The notes under the pieces: model-generated | The model's database searches: none | Told to the model about the DNA's origin: nothing | The model's input: the letters and a program-made list of their open reading frames with translations, nothing else | NCBI GenBank assembly: GCA_900547305.1 | Contig: URGH01000014.1 | Span: 1 to 48,314 of the forward strand | DNA length: 48,314 nt | Direction of reading: 5' to 3' | Origin: an uncultured Oscillospiraceae bacterium | GTDB lineage: Bacteria; Bacillota; Clostridia; Oscillospirales; Acutalibacteraceae | Part shown: positions 6,882 to 13,267 of the stretch, piece by piece | How positions within the stretch are numbered: the first letter of the stretch is position 1 | Layout of the letters: each line of letters starts with the position of its first letter | Translations under genes and position numbers: made by a program

Positions 6882-6910
6882 ATTATACCCTAAATAAATC
6901 AAAATATCAA
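6882..6910 (-). promoter_or_regulatory. Sigma-A promoter of the HD-domain gene
   Basis: On the minus strand, TTGATA (6910-6905), a 17-base spacer and TATAAT (6887-6882) make a near-perfect vegetative promoter, with a leader of about 35 bases. It lies inside the element close to attR, so it leaves with the element on excision. Confidence 0.8.
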
Positions 6911-6969
6911 TATAATTGCTCGGAAATTGTCGAAGCAGCATTATGGCGGTATACCGAATTGTTTTTTGA

Positions 6970-7018
6970 CCGGATTGCGCTTTCGAGGTCGCAGCAGAGC
7001 AAAAGGCGCGCGTGACAT
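6970..7018. other. Predicted attR of the cotJC intervening element
   Basis: The core GCAGCAGA is at 6991-6998. The element-side half-site 6970-6996 mirrors 2204-2230 at the other end. The crossover dinucleotide is predicted to be GA at 6997-6998, and cotJC sequence resumes at 6999. In the joined gene this GA is the first two bases of the E136 codon. Confidence 0.72.
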
Positions 7019-7188
7019 ATGATAACCTTTTAAGGCTTATAGACGACCCGGATATAACCGATCCGCTGAAATTTTTGCGCGAACGCGAGGTTGTGCATTA
7101 TCAGCGTTTCGGTGAGGCGCTGCGCCTTACGACCGACAGGCTCGATTGCAAAAACTTCTATGCCTTTAATCCCGGCTTTGATAAGTGA
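6991..7188 (+). pseudogene. cotJC: CotJC 3' part (separated gene fragment)
   Basis: From the core onward, 65 in-frame codons encode the missing C-terminus of CotJC: AAEQKARVTYDN, then LKFLREREVVHYQRFGE and a final FYAFNPGFDK. It provides the second half of the dimanganese site, E136 and the E166-V-V-H169 pair (numbering of the joined protein). It has no start codon or ribosome site of its own, so it is silent unless joined to 1797-2203. All codons are intact with no frameshift, which argues that the gene is still under selection and that excision really occurs, rather than this being a decayed pseudogene. Confidence 0.92.
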
Positions 7189-7232
7189 CGCTTAAAGGCA
7201 GAACGCAAAAAATAAACAATTAAAGCGAATAA

Positions 7233-7276
7233 CACGGTATACGGGTAAAAATTTTTACCGGCATACCGTGTTTTTA
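7233..7276. terminator. Bidirectional terminator between cotJC and the yitT-family gene
   Basis: CACGGTAT (7233-7240) pairs with ATACCGTG (7263-7270), and the inner GGTAAAAATTTTTACC continues the stem. A T-run follows on the plus strand and an A/T-rich tract on the minus strand. It serves the cotJ operon and the convergent gene at 7327. Confidence 0.8.
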
Positions 7277-7326
7277 TTTGTAAAAAATCAGTTGAAACAG
7301 GTATGGCGGCGCGGCAATTATGCCTG

Positions 7327-8166
7327 TCAGACGCCGCGGAAGCCTCTGCCTATAATTTCGCTGCTGGTTGTTATAATCATAAACGCGTGCGGGTCGGTTT
7401 CGCGTACAAAGCGCTGCAGCTGTACCGCCTCAAAGCGGCGGCAGACGGTATGAACGGCGGTTTTTCCGCTATTGGTATACGCTCCGCGCACATCCGCCAG
7501 AGTTGCGTCGTGATGAAGCTTTTTAATTATAAAATCTGATATTTTTTCCGGCTCTGTTGTAAATACGGTGAAATACTTGCACGCGTCCATGCTTTCTATA
7601 ACGCCGTCCACCAAAAAGGCTTTTGCAAATAATCCCAGCAGCGAGTAAAGACCGATTTCCACACCGAAAACCAGGAATGCGCTCATTGCAATTAAAAAAT
7701 CCACACAAAGCAGCGCCTTGCCCACATTGAGCGGCGAATGCTTTTTTAAAATCAGCGCAATTATATCCGTGCCGCCGGATGACGCGCCGTACCTGAAAAT
7801 AATTGCCGAACCGACGGAGGTTAACAGCATTGCGTAGACAAGTTCTAAAAACGGCTGATTTGTCAAGGGCTTTTTTAACGGGACAGTCCATTCAAAAACC
7901 TGCGTAAGCCCCGAAAAAAGCAGGCTGCAATAAACGGTTTTTATTCCCGTTGCTTTTCCGAGTACGGCAAAGCCGATAAGCAGACATAACAGATTGATAG
8001 CGGAAATCCATAAGGCGGGGGAGAGCGGGGTAAGCTTTCCGAGCAGTGTTCCTACGCCGCTTACGCCTCCGGTTGAAAAGCCGTTTGGAATTTTGAAGAA
8101 ATACACGCCTGCGGTCAGCAAAAGCGTACCAAGGCTTATCCATAAAAAATTTTTGACGTTCTTCAT
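7327..8166 (-). CDS. YitT/DUF2179 family membrane protein
   Basis: This 279-residue protein has five to six hydrophobic segments in the first 190 residues, with the glycine-rich family signature GFSTGGVSGVGTLL near residues 29-42 and GASSGGTDIIALIL near 127-140. A soluble DUF2179 domain follows (about 215-279), ending in the motif DPHAFMIITTSSEIIGRGF. Members are widespread in Firmicutes; the biochemical role is not established. It is transcribed alone from the promoter at 8202-8230 and ends at the shared terminator at 7233. The ribosome site is weak. Confidence 0.9.
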   Translation of the reverse strand: MKNVKNFLWISLGTLLLTAGVYFFKIPNGFSTGGVSGVGTLLGKLTPLSPALWISAINLLCLLIGFAVLGKATGIKTVYCSLLFSGLTQVFEWTVPLKKPLTNQPFLELVYAMLLTSVGSAIIFRYGASSGGTDIIALILKKHSPLNVGKALLCVDFLIAMSAFLVFGVEIGLYSLLGLFAKAFLVDGVIESMDACKYFTVFTTEPEKISDFIIKKLHHDATLADVRGAYTNSGKTAVHTVCRRFEAVQLQRFVRETDPHAFMIITTSSEIIGRGFRGV

Positions 8167-8201
8167 GCAGACATTAAACCCCCGTAAATTTTCTTTAGAT
8201 A

Positions 8202-8230
8202 ATTATAATCCCAAAGCATTAATAATACAA
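8202..8230 (-). promoter_or_regulatory. Sigma-A promoter of the YitT-family gene
   Basis: On the minus strand, TTGTAT (8230-8225), 17 bases, TATAAT (8207-8202). The leader is about 30 bases. Confidence 0.6.
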
Positions 8231-8244
8231 CAGTTTTATATATT

Positions 8245-8286
8245 AAAAAAGCGTTTCGTGCCGCATTGGTCGGAAACGCTTTTTTA
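8245..8286. terminator. Terminator after the copper operon
   Basis: AAAAAAGCGTTTC (8245-8257) pairs with GGAAACGCTTTTT (8272-8285) around a 14-base loop, a classical intrinsic terminator in either orientation. It lies just beyond the copZ stop at 8294 on the minus strand. Confidence 0.85.
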
Positions 8287-8293
8287 AATACAA

Positions 8294-8491
8294 TTATAAT
8301 GCTTTCGGGGTAAAGCCCAAATCTTCAATTTCCCGCAGGGCGGTTGCAAGGCAGTGCTCGCAGCCGTCAATAGTCACGGTTTTGTTTTCAAGCGATACAC
8401 TGAATTTAAGCTCTGCGGCGTTAAGCGCGTTTGTTATGCGCTTAACACAGGCGTCGCAGTGCATATCGGGTACGGATATTACTCTTTCCAT
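8294..8491 (-). CDS. copZ: Copper chaperone CopZ-like (single HMA domain)
   Basis: This 65-residue heavy-metal-associated domain starts MERVISVPDMHCDACVKRI. The metal motif is M-H-C-D-A-C; the two cysteines bind Cu(I). An extra Cys pair, CEHC (residues about 44-47), is unusual in single HMA domains. I chose ATG 8491, six bases after GAGGTG, rather than the GTG at 8500 that falls inside that ribosome site. It is the last gene of copA-csoR-copZ and would hand copper to CopA. Confidence 0.85.
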   Translation of the reverse strand: MERVISVPDMHCDACVKRITNALNAAELKFSVSLENKTVTIDGCEHCLATALREIEDLGFTPKAL

Positions 8492-8501
8492 TTCTATCAC
8501 C

Positions 8502-8801
8502 TCACTTCATCAGCTTTTGCAGAGTAGCCGTCAGCTCGTCGATAACAGAATCATCGCCCGCGCGTATATTATCCGCCACGCAGGTGTGTATATGGTTTGA
8601 AAGCAATTCGCGGTTAAAAGCGTTAAGCGCCGCCTGAATTGCCGATACCTGAATTAAAATGTCAGTGCAGTATGCGTCGTTTTCAAGCATTGAGCGAACG
8701 CCGCGCACCTGCCCCTCTATGCGGTTAAGGCGGTTTATAAGCAGCTTATACTCCTTTTCATCGCGGTGCTTTTTCTTTTTACAGCATTCACATTCGCTCA
8801 T
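8502..8801 (-). CDS. csoR: CsoR-family copper-sensing repressor
   Basis: This 99-residue all-helical DUF156 repressor carries the Cu(I) ligand set Cys-His-Cys: C in DAYCTDILIQ and the H and C of NHIHTC. A Cys-rich N-terminus (MSECECCKKKKH) precedes the RLNRIEGQVRGVRSML helix that contacts DNA. Its ATG overlaps the copA stop by four bases. It is expected to repress its own operon through the palindrome at 11050-11066 and to release on Cu(I) binding. Confidence 0.93.
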   Translation of the reverse strand: MSECECCKKKKHRDEKEYKLLINRLNRIEGQVRGVRSMLENDAYCTDILIQVSAIQAALNAFNRELLSNHIHTCVADNIRAGDDSVIDELTATLQKLMK

Positions 8802-11020
8802 AGCTTTTTACCTCTCAATCTTAAAGCGTTACCCACAACGAATACAGAGCTTAGCGACATTGCAAGCCCCGCTAACATCGGGCTTAAAAGCGGACCGCCG
8901 AAAACATAAAGCAGCCCCGCTGCTATGGGTATGCAAATTGCGTTATAGCAAAACGCCCAGAAAAGATTTTCTTTTATATTGGTTATGGTCAGTCGGCTGA
9001 GACGTATTGCGCGCGGCACATCAAGCGGGTCGTTTTTCATAAGCACAATGTCCGCCGCCTCAATTGCAATATCGCTGCCGCTGCCCACGGCGCAGCCTAT
9101 ATCAGCCTCGGTCAGAGCGGGCGCGTCGTTAATGCCGTCGCCCACCATCATAACAACGCCGTATTTTTGCTTTATTTCGGAAATTATTTTTGCTTTTTCT
9201 TCGGGCAGAACCTCTGAGTATACCTCGTCAGCACCTACCGCCGCGCCTATATACTCGGCGCAGGCTTTATTATCGCCCGATAAAATAACGGTTTTAATGC
9301 CCAGCTTTTTAAGGCGGGCTAAAGCGTCTTTAGAGGTTTCCCGCACTTGGTCGGCAATGGCTATAAGACCTATACACTCGCCGTTTACGGCGGCGTAAAT
9401 AAGTGATTTGCCCTCGCTCGCAAGCCTTTCGCCCGTTTCGCGGTATTTTGATATATCCGCGCCGCTCTCTGCAAGCAGTGCTGCGTTACCGAGCAGGATA
9501 TTTTCGCCGTTTATAACGCATCTAAGCCCCTTACCCGAAATATATTCGCTCTTTTCCGCTCTTTCGGTTACGGTAATGCCGCTTTCGGCGGTGTAGGTAA
9601 CCACCGCCTGCGCCAGCGGGTGAGCGGAGTCAGCCTCGGCTGCCGCGGCGGTTTTTAAAAGCCGCGCTTTATCGTCGGCGTAAACATCGGTCACCGCTGC
9701 CTTACCGACGGTCACGGTGCCTGTTTTATCAAAAACCGCCGCCTTTACGGTGTGGGTTATTTCAAGAATTTCGCCGTTGCGTATTAAAATTCCGTTCTCT
9801 GCGCCGAGCCCTGTGCCTACCATTACCGCCGTAGGAGTTGCAAGCCCCAAAGCGCAGGGGCAGGCAATAACAAGCACGCTTGTGAATACTCTAAGCGCAA
9901 AGGAAATATCCTTACCCGCAATAAGCCATACCGCTGCGGCAATAACCGCGATAGTGATTACCACCGGCACAAACACGCCGGCTACCTTATCCGCCGTTTT
10001 TGAAATGGGGGCTTTTTTATTCTGTGCGTCCTCAACGAATTTTATTATTTTTGCAAGGGCGGTGTCTTTTCCGATTTTTGTGACCGTAACATATATTACG
10101 CCGCTTATATTTATGCTGCCGCCCGTAACAAGGCTGCCCTCTGTCTTTTCAATCGGCAGGCTTTCGCCCGTCAGCATTGATTCATCGGCGCTGCTTTCGC
10201 CCTTTATTATTTTGCCGTCAAGCGGTATGCTCTCGCCCGGCTTTACAATTACCGTTTCGCCAACGTTTACCTCTTTTGTGGGTACTGTAATTTCCTTGCC
10301 GTCACGCAGTACACGCGCGGTATCGGGTGATAGGCGCATAAGCTTTTCCACAGCCGAGGCGGTTCTGCGCTTGCTGTGCTCCTCAAGCTGCTTGCCGAGC
10401 GCCACAAGGGTTATTACCACCGCTACCGATTCATAATAGAGGTTATGCACCGCGTGCATATTGTAGGGTATCATATAGGTCATAACCACGCTGTAAATAA
10501 ACGAAGCGCCCGCGCCCACGGCTACAAGCGAATCCATATTAGGGTTGCCGCGCAAAAGCAGGGGAATACCGTGGGTGAAAAAGCGCCTGCCTATAAACAT
10601 TACGGGTATGCAAAGCAGCAGCTGGGTAAGCGCAAAGCCGTAGGGGTCGCCCGAAATATTCATAAACGGGGGAACGGGCAGCTTGTCCGTCAGCATTTGA
10701 CCCATTGAAATGTAGAGTAATAAAGCCGAAAGTATCGCCGAGACCACAGTACCGCCGAAACCGCCATTTTTCTTTTCGGCGGCTTTCGGTTTTTCTGTTT
10801 CTTCGGGGGTATCGGGGCGTATTCCGAATCCCGCTTTTTCAACCACGCGGGTAAAATCCGCCTGACCTGTCTTTTGCTCATCATAGCTTACGGTCATTTT
10901 GCCTGTTATAAGGTTAACATCGCAGTTTTCAACGCCCTCCAGCCGCGATACTACGCGCTGAACCGAGGCAGAGCACGCCGCGCAGGACATTCCGCTTATT
11001 ATATATTCTTCCTGTTTCAT
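8798..11020 (-). CDS. copA: Cu(I)-exporting P1B-type ATPase CopA
   Basis: This 740-residue copper exporter has one N-terminal HMA domain (GMSCAACSASV, residues about 9-19), a transmembrane hairpin and pairs, the actuator motif TGES, the membrane metal site CPC in VIACPCALGLATP, the phosphorylation motif DKTGTVT, and the hinge GDGINDAPAL. The last two helices contain YN and MxxSS (GLAMSLSSVFVVGNALRL), the ligand set of Cu(I) (P1B-1) pumps. It is the first gene of the operon, with promoter and CsoR operator immediately upstream. The length is typical for a one-HMA CopA. Confidence 0.96.
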   Translation of the reverse strand: MKQEEYIISGMSCAACSASVQRVVSRLEGVENCDVNLITGKMTVSYDEQKTGQADFTRVVEKAGFGIRPDTPEETEKPKAAEKKNGGFGGTVVSAILSALLLYISMGQMLTDKLPVPPFMNISGDPYGFALTQLLLCIPVMFIGRRFFTHGIPLLLRGNPNMDSLVAVGAGASFIYSVVMTYMIPYNMHAVHNLYYESVAVVITLVALGKQLEEHSKRRTASAVEKLMRLSPDTARVLRDGKEITVPTKEVNVGETVIVKPGESIPLDGKIIKGESSADESMLTGESLPIEKTEGSLVTGGSINISGVIYVTVTKIGKDTALAKIIKFVEDAQNKKAPISKTADKVAGVFVPVVITIAVIAAAVWLIAGKDISFALRVFTSVLVIACPCALGLATPTAVMVGTGLGAENGILIRNGEILEITHTVKAAVFDKTGTVTVGKAAVTDVYADDKARLLKTAAAAEADSAHPLAQAVVTYTAESGITVTERAEKSEYISGKGLRCVINGENILLGNAALLAESGADISKYRETGERLASEGKSLIYAAVNGECIGLIAIADQVRETSKDALARLKKLGIKTVILSGDNKACAEYIGAAVGADEVYSEVLPEEKAKIISEIKQKYGVVMMVGDGINDAPALTEADIGCAVGSGSDIAIEAADIVLMKNDPLDVPRAIRLSRLTITNIKENLFWAFCYNAICIPIAAGLLYVFGGPLLSPMLAGLAMSLSSVFVVGNALRLRGKKL

Positions 11021-11044
11021 AGGCTATCTTCCTTTCTGAGTGTT

Positions 11045-11073
11045 ATTATATACCCCCGAGGGGTATTTGTCAA
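11045..11073 (-). promoter_or_regulatory. Sigma-A promoter with embedded CsoR operator for copA-csoR-copZ
   Basis: On the minus strand, TTGACA (11073-11068) and TATAAT (11050-11045) are separated by exactly 17 bases. The spacer is filled by the GC-box palindrome ATACCCC-CGA-GGGGTAT (11050-11066), the known form of CsoR operators. Binding here would block RNA polymerase directly. Confidence 0.9.
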
Positions 11074-11258
11074 GAGGCTGTTTTAAATTATTATAGCTTT
11101 TTTGTAGGATTATATTTATGCGGATGATTTATATTATTGAATAAAAGCCGCGCGGTGACAATCTCTGCGGCAACAGCGATCGGGTTTTTTCCGAGACGGT
11201 TTGGTGTTAAAGCAAGGCTTTTAATACTTTTTGCCATAGTTTTCAATAATTATTACCA

Positions 11259-11287
11259 TTGAACACGGGAAAGAAAAAGTGTATAAT
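11259..11287 (+). promoter_or_regulatory. Sigma-A promoter of the first glycan operon
   Basis: TTGAAC (11259-11264), a 17-base spacer and TATAAT (11282-11287) lie about 35 bases ahead of the ATG at 11324. No operator palindrome is obvious. The stretch from 11081 to 11258 holds no gene that I can support. Confidence 0.75.
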
Positions 11288-11323
11288 TTTTGTAGGAACA
11301 AATATAAAATTTCGGGTGATTTT

Positions 11324-13003
11324 ATGAAAAAACTGTATATAAAGGATTACGGGGCGACAGCGAACACCGCGGAGGACTCGGCACCGGCTGTATCGGCTGC
11401 ACTCAAAGCGGCTGCGGCGCTCGGAGAACCGTGCGAAATAGTTTTTGAAAGCGGAGTTTATAATATCGGTATAAATTCGCTTGCCGAAACCGAAATACAC
11501 GTGAGCAATACTATAGCTGAGGGAAACGACCGCGAAAAGGGCGAATGCGAAAGTATAAAAAGGCGCACGCCGTTTTTGCTGCGCGGTATGAAAAATATTA
11601 CGGTAAACGGCAACGGCGCGGTGATAAAAAGTCTCGGCAAAATGACCCAGATAATTCTTGAAAATTGCAAAAACATTACCTTTAAAAATATAACCTTTGA
11701 TTACCTAAACCCCACCGTTACCGAAATGACGGTTACGGCTGTCGGTAACGGTTATGCAGACTGCAAAATTTCCGATGAATACCCATACAGAATTAAAAAC
11801 GGTAAAATTGAATGGTACGGCGAGGGCTTTGCGTTTTCTTCGGGAATATCGCAGCTTTATGACCCCCAAAGCTGCTTTACCTGGCGGCAGCCCGGACCTA
11901 TGGACGATAAAAACGCACGTTTTGAGGAATTGGAAAAGGGGCTTGTGCGCCTTTATTCGGGCGGTGATAATAACTCATACGGCGCGTGTCCCGGTTATGT
12001 TTTTCAAATGCGCGACCCGATAAGGGACGAGTGCGGAATAATAATTGACGGCTGTGAAAACACATCATTTTTGAATACTACCATGCACTTTATGAGCGGC
12101 ATAGGCTTTATAGCCCAAAATTCGGACGGTATACATCTTGATAGATTTAACGTCTGCCCCGCTCCCGGCAGAACTGCATCCTGCGCTGCCGATTTTATGC
12201 ACTTTTCGGGCTGCCGCGGTAAAATTGTAATTGAAAACGGATATTACTGCGGCGCACACGACGACGCGGTTAACGTTCACGGCACGCACTTGAAAATAAC
12301 CGACGTATACGCCGGCGGCAATAAAATAAAGGTAAGATTTGTGCACCCGCAGTCTTACGGAATAGGCGGCTTTTTAAAGGACGACAAAATCTGCGCGATA
12401 GACCCCGATACGCTGCTTGAAAAGGCGGGCACACGGGTAATTTCGGCGGAAGAAATAAACCCGTATGAAATAATTCTGACCGTTGAATCGGGTGAGGGCT
12501 TTACCGTTGGCGGAATGGTTGAAAATGCGTCAGCCACGGCGGAGGTGCTTATAAGAAATAATCACTTTGAGCGTATACCCACGCGCGGAATACTTGTAAC
12601 GACAAGAAAACCCGTGGTTATTGAAAATAACGAGTTTACAAAGCTTACGGGCTGCGGGGTTTTAATTGCCGACGACGCGCGCTCGTGGTTTGAATCGGGC
12701 TATGTTACCGACGTTACAATAAGGCGCAACCGCTATACCGATTCAAAGGAAAGCTTTGTACGCGTTGAGCCGGAGTGTGTGCCCGAGTCAAAAGAAACCG
12801 TGCACGGCGGTGTAAAAATAACCGATAACCTTATTGAGGCGGCATATACCGACGAGGTTGTGTACGCCCGCAATACCGACGGAGTGGAATTTGAAAATAA
12901 TACGGTTTACGGCGCGTTTGAGAACATTCGTTTAACGCTTAAAAACGTTAAAAACGCGTCTGCTTGCGGCAATAAATATAACGGTGAAGAATGGCGGCAA
13001 TGA
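11324..13003 (+). CDS. GH110-like alpha-1,3-galactosidase (right-handed beta-helix)
   Basis: This 559-residue protein starts directly with MKKLYIKDYGATAN, a pectate-lyase-type beta-helix opening, and has no signal peptide, so it should act in the cytosol. The family marks of GH110 are present: ADFMHFSGC with D290, then HDDAVNVHGTHL with D313-D314, and FVHPQSYG. The spacing of 23 between D290 and D313 equals that of the catalytic Asp residues known in GH110. GH110 enzymes remove terminal alpha-1,3-galactose (blood-group-B or linear epitopes) by an inverting mechanism. ATG 11324 follows GGGTGA; an upstream in-frame GTG lies on the promoter. It is first in the operon and overlaps the next gene. 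A related beta-helix function is possible. Confidence 0.8.
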   Translation: MKKLYIKDYGATANTAEDSAPAVSAALKAAAALGEPCEIVFESGVYNIGINSLAETEIHVSNTIAEGNDREKGECESIKRRTPFLLRGMKNITVNGNGAVIKSLGKMTQIILENCKNITFKNITFDYLNPTVTEMTVTAVGNGYADCKISDEYPYRIKNGKIEWYGEGFAFSSGISQLYDPQSCFTWRQPGPMDDKNARFEELEKGLVRLYSGGDNNSYGACPGYVFQMRDPIRDECGIIIDGCENTSFLNTTMHFMSGIGFIAQNSDGIHLDRFNVCPAPGRTASCAADFMHFSGCRGKIVIENGYYCGAHDDAVNVHGTHLKITDVYAGGNKIKVRFVHPQSYGIGGFLKDDKICAIDPDTLLEKAGTRVISAEEINPYEIILTVESGEGFTVGGMVENASATAEVLIRNNHFERIPTRGILVTTRKPVVIENNEFTKLTGCGVLIADDARSWFESGYVTDVTIRRNRYTDSKESFVRVEPECVPESKETVHGGVKITDNLIEAAYTDEVVYARNTDGVEFENNTVYGAFENIRLTLKNVKNASACGNKYNGEEWRQ

Positions 13004-13266
13004 AAAAAGCAATCGCCGTTATGGCTGCACTGTTTATCTGCCGAACCTCCGTTTCCGCCGAGGTGAGGGTGCCCGATGTATTCGGAAATACATATGTTGA
13101 ATTTGATATAAATGCGGACGGCACTTTTGATATAAGGGATTTAGTGCGGCTGAAAAAGCACAGCGCGGGCATACCCGTAACGGTAAACCTGAATTTTGCA
13201 AACAGCGAAAACGGAGACGCGGAGCTTTTGGTTTCAATGCGTAAAGAGCTTTTAAAGGGTGATTAA
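12991..13266 (+). CDS. Small secreted protein with a single dockerin-like domain
   Basis: This 91-residue protein has a short signal peptide (KKAIAVMAALFICRTSVSA) followed almost at once by a dockerin-like calcium loop, D-I-N-A-D-G-T-F-D-I-R-D, and the helix LVRLKKHSAG. A second, degenerate half (NSENGDAELLVSMRKELLKG) lacks most loop acids. No catalytic or binding domain is attached, which is rare for dockerins. The start could be ATG 12991 or ATG 13000; the latter forms an ATGA overlap with the GH110 stop. It lies between the GH110 gene and a large secreted DUF4832 protein, so it may help assemble secreted proteins, but no cohesin is visible in this window. Confidence 0.68.
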   Translation: MAAMKKAIAVMAALFICRTSVSAEVRVPDVFGNTYVEFDINADGTFDIRDLVRLKKHSAGIPVTVNLNFANSENGDAELLVSMRKELLKGD

Positions 13267-13267
13267 A

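Larger units (their letters stand above)
2204..6998. mobile_element. skin-like intervening element inserted in cotJC
   Basis: A 4,795-bp insertion splits cotJC. It is bounded by the 8-bp direct repeat GCAGCAGA at 2196-2203 and 6991-6998. All four genes are on the minus strand: an HD-domain protein, a 42-residue leader peptide, a large serine recombinase and a TIR/SEFIR protein. Precise recombination at the repeat rebuilds the cotJC frame without a scar. The general layout (sporulation gene, serine recombinase, precise junctions) matches elements known in sigK and other late sporulation genes, which are excised in the mother cell. That this element is excised during sporulation is inference. 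It has no phage structural genes, so it resembles a reduced or purpose-built element rather than a full prophage. Confidence 0.88.

Noticed and set aside
2196..6998. cotJC disruption as an ordinary insertion sequence or group II intron
   Set aside because: There is no transposase, no terminal inverted repeats of IS type, no reverse transcriptase or intron domain, and both gene parts join without loss at the shared 8 bp, as expected of a serine recombinase.
9717..10436. 239-codon plus-strand frame opposite copA
   Set aside because: Shadow of copA in the antisense frame; copA motifs are complete on the minus strand.
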